37,655 bases of DNA from Pseudomonadota bacterium. Lineage in GTDB: Bacteria > Pseudomonadota > Gammaproteobacteria > Burkholderiales > Rhodocyclaceae. The DNA is taken from positions 1-37,655 of the forward strand of contig JAPLQT010000083.1 of the NCBI GenBank assembly GCA_026399515.1, read 5' to 3'. Both the position numbers and the translations under genes were made by a program. Positions 25,462-35,449 of the stretch are shown here, piece by piece. The notes beneath the pieces were generated by a model. It had not been told where the DNA came from, did no database searches, and saw nothing but the letters and a program-made list of their open reading frames with translations. The stretch's first letter is position 1, and each line of letters opens with the position of its first letter.

Positions 25462-26048
25462 GGCGACAACTGCCATTCGTCGACTTTCAAGCGAACTTCG
25501 ATGTCCTCATGTTTCAGTTCGATCAGGGCGGGCAGGGCATCGGCGGCATCACTGGCATATTCCAGATAAGCCACCTGCCAGTCATTCGCCACCATGCGTT
25601 GCGGCCGGCCGGCGCCATCGTACTTGACACCCAGCGCCTCCGCCGGGACTTCGGCCAGCAGCCAGCGCGGCAGCGCCGAGAGCGGCAGGGCGAAACCGAA
25701 TACCTGGGCGGAGAGCGCCTGCCAATCGGGTGCGTTGAATTCACGCCGTTCGGCGGTTGTCAGACGCGCCCCGGCGGCGTCGCGGGTCAACTCGGCGACG
25801 CCCTGGCCCAGCGGAGTGGCGAGGAAGATCTCGTCGCGCTCCGAAGTGTGCCGCCAGGTGATGCTGACGGCATAGTGTTGCTGGCCCTGATTCACGGCGA
25901 GGCGCCCGGTCATGAGATAGTCGTTGATGTTTGCTCGCGCGGGACGTTGCGCCGGGACCGCATCCCCCGATGCGGCGCCTGGCAATTGGGCGCAAGCGGC
26001 AAGAATGCCGGTCAGCACCAGGGCGGGCAGCAGCCGGGACAGCGGCAT
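25458..26048 (-). CDS. lolB: Outer-membrane lipoprotein insertion protein LolB
   Basis: 196 residues. Receives lipoproteins from LolA and inserts them into the outer membrane. A short signal peptide ends in the lipobox ILAAC, Cys19 being lipidated. The body fits the LolB beta-barrel half-shell: MTGRLAVNQGQQHYAVSITWRH, IFLATPLGQGVAELTRDAAGARL and WLLAEVP (seen in parts). The open frame extends to 26264, but the ATG at 26048 is used: it overlaps the TGA of the upstream TPR gene by one base and is the only start that leaves a signal peptide. Gene order TPR-lolB-ispE is standard for Betaproteobacteria. Confidence 0.94.
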   Translation of the reverse strand: MPLSRLLPALVLTGILAACAQLPGAASGDAVPAQRPARANINDYLMTGRLAVNQGQQHYAVSITWRHTSERDEIFLATPLGQGVAELTRDAAGARLTTAERREFNAPDWQALSAQVFGFALPLSALPRWLLAEVPAEALGVKYDGAGRPQRMVANDWQVAYLEYASDAADALPALIELKHEDIEVRLKVDEWQLSP

Positions 26049-27847
26049 CAGGGAACGAATTTCTTGATGGTCGCCGTCAGCGCTGCGTTGGCGGGATAGG
26101 CTTTGGCCGCTTCGTTCCAGGTTTTCAGCGCTTCGTCGCGGCGTCCCATGCTCCAGAGGACTTCGCCGAGATGCGCGGCGATCTCGGGATCGGCACGTAT
26201 CGACAGCGCCTTGGCCAGGAAATCGGAGGCGTTCTTCTGGTCGCCGCGACGGTAGAGCAGCCAACCCTTGCTATCGAGTATGAAGGGATCGTCCGGCGCC
26301 AGTTCGAGCGCCTTCTCGATCAGGCGCTGCGCATCATCGAGGCGTTCCCCTCGGTCGGCGAGCGAGTAGCCCAGCGCGTTATAGGCATGGGCATGATCGG
26401 GTTTGAGCTGGATAAGCTTGCGCAGATTGCGTTCAAGAATGTCCGGCCTGCCCAGTTTCTCGGCCATCATCGCCGCCTCGTAGAGCAGTTCGGGCTGGTC
26501 CGGCTGCGCGGCAAGCTTGTTGTCGAGCAATTCCATCGCGGCGTCATTCCGGCCGGCGTCGCTGAGCAGTTGCGCTTCGGCGATCAGCAGCACGACGCGC
26601 TCGCTCTGGGACAGGCTGTTTTTTTCGACCGCGGTCTGTTGCAGCGTGGCGCGCCCTTCTTCGAGGCGTCCTTGCTGGGCCTGCAGGATGGCGATGCGCA
26701 GCCGCGATTGCAGGAATTGTTCCCCCGACGTCACTTTGCCGTACCACTGTATGGCTTCATCCAGCCGCTTGGTGTTCTCGGTGATCTGGCCGAGGTAATA
26801 GTGCGGGGGGTTTGGATCGCCCAATCCCTGCTCCAGCAGCCGCTTGAAATGGCTCTCGGCCGTGACGAAATCGTTCACTTGCATGGACAACAGAGCCAAT
26901 GCATAAAGCGCGTCCGGATCGTTGCCGCTTTCTTCGAGCAGCGTGGCAAACTCGCGCCGCGCCTCCTCGTAGCGCTTGTCGCCGACCAGGCTGCGGGCAT
27001 AGGCGAAACGCACCTCGCGGGCCTTGGGATGATCGACGAGGAAACGCCGCAGTGTATCCATGGCCTGCTTGCTGCTGTTGCGCTGCTGCAATTGCGCCTT
27101 GAACAATACTGCCTGGTCCCAGTCCGGTTTCAACGCTTGGGCGCGCTCGATGGCTGCCAGTGCGCGGGCGTCTTCGCCGGCATTGACGGCGGCCTGGGCC
27201 CGCGTAAATTGCGCCTCGGCACGGTTCTCGTAGGGTGCGGTCAATTGGTCTACCAGTTGCAGCGCCGTCGTCTTGTCGGAGAAGCGCGCGATCAGGCGGC
27301 TGATGCGCAACAGGCCGTCGGCCGTGTTGTCCAACGACAACATCTTGGACAGATGGACCGCGGCTTCCTCAGGACGTTGCGCGCCGAGCAATAAGCCAGC
27401 CAGCATCTGGCGCGCCTGGGGCGCTTCGCCGTCGGTCTCGACCCAGATGCGCGCCGCTTCCAGAGCCGCATCGGGTTGGCGGGAATACATGGCTATTTCA
27501 GCGGCGCGCTTGGCGATCCGCGGATCGCGCGTGGTCCTGGCGAGATCAAGGTAGGCACCGACAGATAAATTGACGTTGCCGCGCGCGCCGGCGATTTCGG
27601 CCAGCAGAAACTGATACAGCAGCTTGGGCGTCAGTTCCTGCCGGGGAAGCTTGGCGAGTGCCGCCTCGTTCTCCACTGCGTGCGGCGAAACGACTTCCTC
27701 ATGGGGGTTACTGCCCTGATCGGCGGCTTCCTCGGCCCAGGCAGGGGAGGTGATCAAGGCGCCGCTCAAGACGAGCATCGCCAGCGAGAACAGGGACTGC
27801 GGCATGGAGGCCGAGGGGGGCGAAACAGGAGTGGAAAAAGGATTCAT
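26048..27847 (-). CDS. Periplasmic tetratricopeptide-repeat protein
   Basis: 599 residues. Signal peptide: hydrophobic LFSLAMLVLSGALITSPAWA ends near residue 38; an internal Met15 (27805) would give a more normal leader and could be the real start, and neither has a clear Shine-Dalgarno. The rest is a continuous array of TPR/Sel-like helix pairs, best seen in DALYALALLSMQVNDFVTAESHFKRLLEQG, AHAYNALGYSLADRGERLDDAQRLIEKAL and EIAAHLGEVLWSMGRRDEALKTWNEAAK (read in parts). Conserved upstream of lolB in Betaproteobacteria; biochemical role unknown, perhaps linked to envelope assembly. Divergent from mutM with about 100 bases between starts. Confidence 0.9.
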   Translation of the reverse strand: MNPFSTPVSPPSASMPQSLFSLAMLVLSGALITSPAWAEEAADQGSNPHEEVVSPHAVENEAALAKLPRQELTPKLLYQFLLAEIAGARGNVNLSVGAYLDLARTTRDPRIAKRAAEIAMYSRQPDAALEAARIWVETDGEAPQARQMLAGLLLGAQRPEEAAVHLSKMLSLDNTADGLLRISRLIARFSDKTTALQLVDQLTAPYENRAEAQFTRAQAAVNAGEDARALAAIERAQALKPDWDQAVLFKAQLQQRNSSKQAMDTLRRFLVDHPKAREVRFAYARSLVGDKRYEEARREFATLLEESGNDPDALYALALLSMQVNDFVTAESHFKRLLEQGLGDPNPPHYYLGQITENTKRLDEAIQWYGKVTSGEQFLQSRLRIAILQAQQGRLEEGRATLQQTAVEKNSLSQSERVVLLIAEAQLLSDAGRNDAAMELLDNKLAAQPDQPELLYEAAMMAEKLGRPDILERNLRKLIQLKPDHAHAYNALGYSLADRGERLDDAQRLIEKALELAPDDPFILDSKGWLLYRRGDQKNASDFLAKALSIRADPEIAAHLGEVLWSMGRRDEALKTWNEAAKAYPANAALTATIKKFVP

Positions 27848-27947
27848 GGGGATGCGGGTCAGCGGGTTCGGGCTCGAATAGAATTGTGAGGGACATCATG
27901 TTATCAGCTTCCAGTAAGCTGGTAACTCCACGCCAAGTAAACCAATC
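27848..27947. promoter_or_regulatory. Divergent promoter region of the TPR-lolB-ispE operon and mutM
   Basis: 100 bases between divergent starts must hold both promoters. The part 27880-27925 is relatively AT-rich (GAATAGAATTGTGAGG, CATGTTATCAGC). No box pair is convincing enough to name. Confidence 0.35.
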
Positions 27948-28769
27948 ATGCCCGAACTGCCCGAAGTCGAAGTCACCCGCCGCGGCATTGCTCCCGAACT
28001 CGTCGGTTTGCGCGTCTCCGGAGGTGTTACGAGGACTCCTCGGCTACGCTACCCACTGTTGCCGGAACTGCCGCGCCTGCTCAAGGGGAAGACCCTGCTG
28101 GCGGTGAGGCGGCGCGGCAAATACCTGCTGCTGGATTTCGGCGCGGGCACCTTGCTCATCCATCTCGGCATGTCGGGCAGCCTGCGCCTGCTGCCGCGAG
28201 GCGCCCCGCCTCAGAAACACGACCATCTCGATGTGGAGTTCGGCGACCGCCTGTTGCGTTTGCACGACCCCCGGCGTTTCGGCGCGGTGTTATGGCTGAC
28301 CGAAGAACAGGAGATCCAGCACCACCCGCTCCTGGCGAACCTGGGGATCGAACCGCTGGAGGAGGGTTTTACTCCGGGCTGGCTGCATGCGGCTACGCGC
28401 GGGAAAAATACTCCGATCAAGCAGTTGCTGATGGACGGCCATCTGGTCGTCGGCATCGGTAATATCTATGCTTCGGAAAGCCTTTACCGCGCCCGCATCG
28501 ATCCCCGCACCGCCGCCGGCAGGATCGCCTTGAAACGCTTCGAGCGGCTGGTCCCGGCGATACGCGCGACCTTGGAGGCCGCTATCGATGCGGGGGGCAG
28601 CAGCTTGCGTGATTTCATCGCTTCCGATGGCAGTTCCGGCTATTTCCAGCAGCAGTATTTCGTCTATGGCCGCACCGGCGAACCCTGCCGCGTCTGCGGC
28701 AAGGCCATACTCAGCCTGCGTCAGGGGCAGCGCGCGACTTTCTATTGCCCGAAGTGCCAGCGACCGTAA
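27948..28769 (+). CDS. mutM: Formamidopyrimidine-DNA glycosylase
   Basis: 273 residues. Excises 8-oxoguanine and other oxidised purines and nicks the abasic site. The N-terminus MPELPEVEVTRRG gives catalytic Pro2 and Glu3, RRRGKYLLLDF the catalytic Lys, MSGSLRLL and HDPRRFGAVLW the void-filling Met and Arg regions, and the C-terminal zinc finger CRVCGK and FYCPKCQ the four Cys ligands. Full length. Its TAA (28767-28769) abuts the stop of the convergent ferredoxin gene with no bases between. Confidence 0.97.
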   Translation: MPELPEVEVTRRGIAPELVGLRVSGGVTRTPRLRYPLLPELPRLLKGKTLLAVRRRGKYLLLDFGAGTLLIHLGMSGSLRLLPRGAPPQKHDHLDVEFGDRLLRLHDPRRFGAVLWLTEEQEIQHHPLLANLGIEPLEEGFTPGWLHAATRGKNTPIKQLLMDGHLVVGIGNIYASESLYRARIDPRTAAGRIALKRFERLVPAIRATLEAAIDAGGSSLRDFIASDGSSGYFQQQYFVYGRTGEPCRVCGKAILSLRQGQRATFYCPKCQRP

Positions 28770-30067
<1,298 letters not shown>

Positions 30068-30068
<1 letters not shown>

Positions 30069-31378
30069 TAATCCCCGGCGACGATCACGGTGACCAGGTG
30101 TTCTGGCCGAACATGCCGAGCGAACGCCTCGCGTACCTGCTGTGCGGTAACCGCTTCGACGCGGCGCGGAAAATCCTCGATGTAGGTCAGCGGCAGGCCG
30201 TAGAAACCGATCAGCGACAGGTAGCCGAGGATTTTGGCGTTGCTGTCGAGACGCAGCGCCTGACCGTCAATGAGATTCTGCTTGGCTGCCTTCAATTCGG
30301 ACGCCGTGGGCCCTTTCTTGAGGAAATCGGCGAGCACCGCCTCGACCAGCTTGATCGCCTCGCCGGCCTGCTCGCGCTTGGTTTGCAGGCCGATCTCGAA
30401 CGGACCTTCCAGCGTTCGCGGCGCAAAATAACTGTACACGCTATAGGCATAACCCCGCTTCTCGCGGACTTCCTGCACCAGGCGCGAGACGAAACCGCCG
30501 CCGCCGAGGGTGTAATTGCCGACCAGCAGTGGAAAGTAATCCGCATCCGTGCGTTTTTCCGACGGCATGCCGATATGGATGTGGCTCTGGGTGGCCGGAT
30601 GCGGCAGGCGGATGGTCTCGCGCCGCGGCAGGGTCACAACTGGCAGCGGCGTATCGGCGAGCGACTGCGGCAAGGCATCGGTGATCCGGTTGGCGATGGC
30701 CTCGGCTTCGGCACGCGAAACATCGCCGATGATGGACACCACGGCGCGGTGCGCGTCGAAGTGACCGCGCCAGAAGGCCAGCAGGTCGTCGCGGCCGATG
30801 CGGGCTATGCTCTCTTCGCTGGCCGTCACGCCATAGGGATGGCCGGGATAGATGGCCGCCGCGAATCGCTTGGCGGCGATGCTGTCGGGCTGGGTCGCGG
30901 CTTCCTGGATGGCCGAAATGGCGCGGGCTTCTTCCCTCGCCAATACGTCGTCAGGAAAGCGCGGCGTGGTCAATACCGCGCGCATCAGTTCGAGCGCCGC
31001 CCCGCGCTCGGGTTGGCTGGTCAGCGTGCGCAGGCTCAGGCTGGCGCGGTCGTGGTCGGCCGAACCGGAAAGGTGGGCGCCGGTATCCACCAGTTTCGCG
31101 GCGAGCTGTTCCTCGTCCAGGAGGGCTCCGCCGAGGCTGGCGCCAGCGTCCAGCAGACCGACGGTGAGATCGGCCAAACCGGCCTTTCCGGGGGAGTCAT
31201 ATACCGAACCGGCGGCGAAATCTATCTGCACGTCGAGCATCGGCAGGCTACGGCTGGAAACGAAATACACGCGTGCGCCTGAAGCCGCGGTCCAGTGTTC
31301 GATGTTGACGCCGGCTTGAGCAGCGGCGCTCATCAGGGTGAGGAGCAGAGTGAAAAACACCGAGAGATACTTCTTCAT
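30068..31378 (-). CDS. M16-family peptidase-like protein, non-catalytic partner
   Basis: 436 residues with a signal peptide (VFFTLLLTLMSAAAQA, about 6-22), so periplasmic. The M16 fold is evident, for example GFVSRLVQEVREKRGYAYSVYSYF, the Arg/Tyr pair that completes the active site in the partner subunit. At the place of the zinc motif HxxEH the sequence is GLADLTVGLLDAG (68-80), with none of the ligands, so this chain cannot bind zinc in the usual way. It should form a heterodimer with the HVLEH-bearing protein encoded just upstream, as in mitochondrial processing peptidase and bacterial pairs. 21 bases separate the two genes. Confidence 0.92.
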
Positions 31379-31399
31379 GTTGTCGCCGAGCCTTTCCGC

Positions 31400-32767
31400 T
31401 CAGTGGCGCAGACCGTTGGAAACCGGCCTGGGGGCGGCTTGCGGTAGCGGTTGCGGATCGAGTACGGCGACGGTGAGGGTGTCGTCGCCAAAATATTTTT
31501 TCGCCGCCGCCTGAACTTCCTCGGCAGTGACGGTGCGGATCTTGTCGAGGATCTTGTCGATATTGGACCAGCCGACGCCGTTCATTTCGGCGCCGCCGAT
31601 TTCCATCGCCTGCCCCATCATCGAGTCGCGCTTGTAGATCTGTCCGGCGATGGTCTGGGTCTTGATCCGCGCCAGTTCCTCGGCGGTGACGCCTTGGTCC
31701 TGGATGCTCTTGATCTCGGCGCGCAAGGCGGCTTCGAGATCGGCCACCGTCCTGCCCTCGGCGGGTTGTCCGTCGAGGATGAATTGCGACTCGCCGCGCA
31801 GCGTCGAGTCATAGCTTGCGCCTGCCGACTGGGCGATCTTCTGTCCGCGCACCAGGTGTTTGCTCAGCCGCGAAGCCTCGTGGCCATCCAGCACCGCCGC
31901 GAGCATCTCCAGGGCGTAGGGATCGCGGTCGTGTTCGACATCCTTGAGCTTGGGTACTTTCCAGGCCATCGCCAGATAAGGCAGCTTGGCTGGCCCCTTG
32001 ACGCTCAGGCGCTTGATACCGAGCTGCTGAGGCTCGACCAGGGGGCGGCGTTCGGGCAACACATGGCGCTTGATGCCGCCGTAGGTCTTCTCGGCCAGGC
32101 GAAACAGGGCGGTGTGATCCACATCGCCGACCACCACCAGGGTGGCGTTGTTGGGCGCATACCAGCGCCGGTACCAGTCCCGCGCATCGAGGTAAGTCAT
32201 GTTCTCCAGGTCGTTCATCCAGCCGACCACCGGCCGGCGATAAGGGTGGGCCTGAAATGCCACGGCATTCATGCGCTCATGCAACAAAGCCGTTGGATTG
32301 TCGTCGGTGCGCAGGCGCCGTTCCTCCATCACCACCTTGATCTCCTGGGCGAATTCCTTGGCATCGAGCTTCAGGTTCGCCATGCGATCGGCTTCCAGCG
32401 CCATCATCTGCGGCAGGGCGCGCTTCGGCACTTGCTGGAAGTAGGCGGTGTAATCGTAGCCGGTGAAGGCATTGTCTTGACCGCCGACGGCCGCAACCCG
32501 CTTGGAAAACTCGCCCGGACCCAAATTTGCGGTGCCCTTGAACATCATGTGTTCGAGTACATGGGCGACGCCGGAAGTTCCATCCACTTCGTCAATGGCG
32601 CCGGCGCGATACCAGACCATATGCACCACGGTCGGCGCGCGATGGTCTTCCTTGACGATCACGCGCAGTCCGTTGGCCAGGGTCTTCTCATATGGATTGG
32701 CATGGAGCGCGCCGCTGAATGACGCGGCCGTCAGGCCAAGGAAGGCAAGCAGGGAGGTTCTGAGCAT
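31400..32767 (-). CDS. M16-family zinc metallopeptidase, catalytic partner
   Basis: 455 residues with a signal peptide (about 1-23, LAFLGLTAASFSGALHA), so periplasmic. The inverted zinc motif HVLEH is at 69-73, followed by VMEERRLRTDDNP with the distal glutamate ligand, and FTGYDYTAYFQQVP is conserved in the family. N- and C-terminal M16 domains are both complete. Paired with the non-catalytic homologue downstream. Substrate not known; related periplasmic pairs degrade peptides. Divergent from ftsY across 82 bases. Confidence 0.94.
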   Translation of the reverse strand: MLRTSLLAFLGLTAASFSGALHANPYEKTLANGLRVIVKEDHRAPTVVHMVWYRAGAIDEVDGTSGVAHVLEHMMFKGTANLGPGEFSKRVAAVGGQDNAFTGYDYTAYFQQVPKRALPQMMALEADRMANLKLDAKEFAQEIKVVMEERRLRTDDNPTALLHERMNAVAFQAHPYRRPVVGWMNDLENMTYLDARDWYRRWYAPNNATLVVVGDVDHTALFRLAEKTYGGIKRHVLPERRPLVEPQQLGIKRLSVKGPAKLPYLAMAWKVPKLKDVEHDRDPYALEMLAAVLDGHEASRLSKHLVRGQKIAQSAGASYDSTLRGESQFILDGQPAEGRTVADLEAALRAEIKSIQDQGVTAEELARIKTQTIAGQIYKRDSMMGQAMEIGGAEMNGVGWSNIDKILDKIRTVTAEEVQAAAKKYFGDDTLTVAVLDPQPLPQAAPRPVSNGLRH

Positions 32768-32849
32768 GTGGGGAGTGTTAAAATTGTTCCACGAAAAGCG
32801 GCATCATAAAGGCTCGCCGCGCCAATGTCAGCCTACGACAGATTCCGCC
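32768..32849. promoter_or_regulatory. Divergent promoter region of the M16 operon and ftsY
   Basis: 82 bases between divergent start codons must contain both promoters. The only AT-rich patch is around GTTAAAATTGTTCC (32777-32790), usable by either direction. Boxes cannot be assigned securely. Confidence 0.35.
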
Positions 32850-33818
32850 ATGTTTAGTTTCCTCAAGAAAGACCCTCCCGCCAGCACAGCGGCGACGAGC
32901 GACATCCCCCGGCCCGGCTGGTCAGAGCGACTCAAGCAAGGCCTGTCGCGCACTCGCGGGCAGCTCTCCGGTTTGTTTCGCCGCGCCCGTATCGACGACG
33001 AGCTGCTGGAGGAGCTGGAGACCACGCTATTGATGGCCGATGTCGGCGGCGAGGCTACCAACTTCCTGCTCGATGAGTTGAAAGCACGAGTCAAGCGCGA
33101 CCGACTGGAGACGCCGACACAGCTCCAGGCGGCCTTGGCGGCAATTCTGGAAACCCTGCTGGCGCCGCTCGAACAGGCACTCGACACCGGTTCGCACAAA
33201 CCCTTCGTGATCATGTTGGCCGGGGTCAACGGCGCCGGCAAGACCACCTCGATCGGCAAGCTGGCGCGGCATTTCCAGCAACAGGGCAAGTCGGTGCTGC
33301 TGGCCGCCGGCGACACTTTCCGCGCGGCGGCGCGCGAGCAATTGATTGCCTGGGGCGAACGCAACAACGTGGCAGTGATCGCCCAGGAGTCCGGCGATCC
33401 GGCTGCGGTGGTCTTCGACGCCATCCATGCGGCCAAAGCACGCGGCATCGACGTGGTGCTGGCGGATACGGCCGGCCGCCTGCCGACCCAGTTGCACCTG
33501 ATGGAGGAGATCGCCAAGGTCAAGCGGGTGATCCAGAAAGTCGACCCGACGGCGCCGCACGAAGTTCTGCTGGTGCTCGATGCCAACATCGGCCAGAACG
33601 CCATCGCCCAGGTCCGGGCTTTCGACAAGGCCATCGGCGTCACCGGGCTGATCGTCACCAAGCTCGACGGTACCGCCAAGGGCGGCGTCATCGCCGCCAT
33701 CGCCCGCCAGCAGCCGACCGGCAAGCCGCTGGCCTTGCGTTTCATCGGCGTCGGCGAGGGCATCGAAGACCTGCAACCCTTCGTCGCGCGCGAATTTGTC
33801 GCCGCCCTGTTCGCGTGA
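32850..33818 (+). CDS. ftsY: Signal recognition particle receptor FtsY
   Basis: 322 residues. SRP-receptor GTPase that docks ribosome-nascent chains at the inner membrane. N domain ELLEELETTLLMADVG, P-loop GVNGAGKT (125-132), DTFRAAAREQL, DTAGR (206-210), TKLDGTAKGG (from 270), and the end FIGVGEGIEDLQPF are all present. The acidic A domain is much reduced relative to E. coli (about 45 residues before the N domain), as is common in Betaproteobacteria. ATG at 32850 begins MFSFLKK; the longer open frame lies in the opposite M16 gene. The stop overlaps ftsE (GTGA). Confidence 0.97.
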   Translation: MFSFLKKDPPASTAATSDIPRPGWSERLKQGLSRTRGQLSGLFRRARIDDELLEELETTLLMADVGGEATNFLLDELKARVKRDRLETPTQLQAALAAILETLLAPLEQALDTGSHKPFVIMLAGVNGAGKTTSIGKLARHFQQQGKSVLLAAGDTFRAAAREQLIAWGERNNVAVIAQESGDPAAVVFDAIHAAKARGIDVVLADTAGRLPTQLHLMEEIAKVKRVIQKVDPTAPHEVLLVLDANIGQNAIAQVRAFDKAIGVTGLIVTKLDGTAKGGVIAAIARQQPTGKPLALRFIGVGEGIEDLQPFVAREFVAALFA

Positions 33819-34468
33819 TCCGCTTCGAGCATGTCACTCGCCGTTATCCTCCGGGCATCGACGCCCTGGCCGATGTCAGTTTCACTGTCGCCAGCGGCGA
33901 ACTGGTGCTGCTGGGCGGGCACTCCGGCGCCGGCAAGACGACGCTGTTGAAACTCCTCGCCGCCATCGAACGACCGACTTCCGGAACGGTGTTGGTCAAT
34001 GGCCAGAATGTCGGCGCTTTGAAGCGCGCGGCGTTGCCCTATCTGCGGCGCAAGCTCGGCCTGGTGTTCCAGGACCAGAAACTGCTGTTCGATCGCAATG
34101 CTTTCGAAAACGTCATGCTGCCCCTGGCGATTGCCGGCTTTCCTCCCAAGGATGCTGCCAAGCGGGTGCGCGCGGCGCTCGACAAGGTCGGCTTGCTGGC
34201 CCGCGAGAAGGCGCTGCCGATCGCCCTCTCCGGCGGGGAGCAGCAGCGCCTGGCAATCGCCCGCGCCGTGGTCAGCCGGCCCGGCATCCTGCTGGCGGAT
34301 GAGCCGACCGCGCATCTCGATCCGGAGACCGCTAGGGATGTGGCGGCGATTTTCCACGACTTCCATCAGGTCGGCGTCACCATACTGATCGCCACCTATG
34401 ACGATGCCTTGTTTGCCGCCGGCGCGTCGCAAAGGCTGACGCTCAGCCATGGGAAACTTTCCTCATGA
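33815..34468 (+). CDS. ftsE: Cell division ATP-binding protein FtsE
   Basis: 217 residues. ABC ATPase that with FtsX activates septal peptidoglycan hydrolysis. IRFEHVTRRYPPGIDALADVSF is the FtsE start, Walker A GGHSGAGKTT, LVFQDQKLLFDRNAFENVMLPL the FtsE-specific Q-loop region, LSGGEQQRLAIARA the signature, and LLADEPTAHLD Walker B. GTG start overlapping the ftsY stop. Its own stop overlaps ftsX as ATGA, so ftsYEX is a coupled operon. Confidence 0.97.
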   Translation: MIRFEHVTRRYPPGIDALADVSFTVASGELVLLGGHSGAGKTTLLKLLAAIERPTSGTVLVNGQNVGALKRAALPYLRRKLGLVFQDQKLLFDRNAFENVMLPLAIAGFPPKDAAKRVRAALDKVGLLAREKALPIALSGGEQQRLAIARAVVSRPGILLADEPTAHLDPETARDVAAIFHDFHQVGVTILIATYDDALFAAGASQRLTLSHGKLSS

Positions 34469-35370
34469 ATGCCTGGCTCGCCCAGCACGGCCAGGCGCTT
34501 TCCTGGGCGGTGCGGCGTCTCGGCGCGGCGCCGGTGAATACGCTGTTGTCATTGGTGGCCATCGGCATCGCGCTGGCCTTGCCCGCCGGCGGACAGATGC
34601 TGCTCGGTAATGCGCTACAGTTGGCCCGCAGCGCCGGCACAGACAACGCCACTCCCCAGATCTCGCTATTCCTGACGCTGGACGCGGACCGGAAAGCCGC
34701 CGACGGCATCGCCACCAGGCTCAAGAATCTGCCGAACGCCAAGGAAGTCCGTTTTGTCTCTCGCGAGGAAGCCTTGAAGCGCATGCAGGCCGGCCAAGGC
34801 CTGGCCGAAGTGATCGCCGCCCTGCCGAAAAATCCGTTTCCCGATGCCTTCGTAGTCAAGCCGCGCGACGAGAGTCCTGCCGCGACGGAAAGCATGAGGG
34901 AAGAGATCAGCCGCTGGGCCAAGGTCGAGCATGTGCAACTGGATTCGGCCTGGGTGCGCCGGCTGGATGCCATGCTGCGATTAGGCCGTATCGGCGTGGC
35001 TTTGTTGACGCTGCTGCTGGGCCTGGGCCTGGTGGCGATCACCTTCACCACCATCCGCCTGCAAATTCTTGCGCAGCGCGCCGAGATCGAGGTGAGCCGC
35101 CTGCTGGGGGCGGCCGAGAGTTTCATCCGCCGTCCGTTTTATTACTTCGGGGCCTTGCAGGGCCTGGCCGGCGGTGTAGTGGCCTGGCTGATCGTCATGG
35201 GCATGACCGCCTTGCTCTCCGGACCGGTCGCGGACTTGGCGCAGCTTTACAACACCAGCGTCACGCTCAGTCCGCTGGCGAACCTTGATGCCCTGCTGCT
35301 ACTGGTCCTGGCGGGAGGTCTGGGCTGGCTAGGCGCGGCGCTGTCACTGGGCCAGCACACCCAGATTTGA
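34465..35370 (+). CDS. ftsX: Cell division protein FtsX
   Basis: 301 residues. Inner-membrane partner of FtsE. One N-terminal membrane segment (LLSLVAIGIALALPAGGQMLL), a periplasmic domain (about 55-165: ISLFLTLDADRKAADGIATRL, EVRFVSREEALKRM, NPFPDAFVV) and three C-terminal segments (VALLTLLLGLGLVAITFTTI, LAGGVVAWLIVMGMTALL and LLLLVLAGGLGWLGAAL). EVSRLLGAAESFIRRPF is the family's cytoplasmic loop. Full length. rpoH, which often follows ftsX in Proteobacteria, is absent; the next gene is convergent. Confidence 0.95.
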   Translation: MNAWLAQHGQALSWAVRRLGAAPVNTLLSLVAIGIALALPAGGQMLLGNALQLARSAGTDNATPQISLFLTLDADRKAADGIATRLKNLPNAKEVRFVSREEALKRMQAGQGLAEVIAALPKNPFPDAFVVKPRDESPAATESMREEISRWAKVEHVQLDSAWVRRLDAMLRLGRIGVALLTLLLGLGLVAITFTTIRLQILAQRAEIEVSRLLGAAESFIRRPFYYFGALQGLAGGVVAWLIVMGMTALLSGPVADLAQLYNTSVTLSPLANLDALLLLVLAGGLGWLGAALSLGQHTQI

Positions 35371-35376
35371 CACTCT

Positions 35377-35399
35377 CCCTCCCCTTTAACAGGGGAGGG
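35377..35399. terminator. GC-rich hairpin between convergent ftsX and DHH genes
   Basis: CCCTCCCCT (35377-35385) pairs perfectly with AGGGGAGGG (35391-35399) around a TTAAC loop, followed by GCCGGGGTGGGGATG. No T-tract follows on either strand, so termination is uncertain. The sequence type, CCCTCCCC-hairpin plus GGGGTGGGG, looks like a dispersed intergenic repeat. It lies seven bases after the ftsX stop. Confidence 0.55.
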
Positions 35400-35449
35400 C
35401 CGGGGTGGGGATGCGGGCTCTCTAGTGCCCAGCAGACGTGTTACCAGCC

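Noticed and set aside
30098-31282. 394-codon plus-strand ORF opposite the non-catalytic M16 gene, and a similar one at 31451-32722
   Set aside because: Antisense frames without motifs; the minus-strand M16 proteins are clearly real.
32828-34450. 540-codon minus-strand ORF opposite ftsY and ftsE
   Set aside because: Shadow frame: Ser/Arg/Ala-rich composition and no domain; both plus-strand genes are certain.
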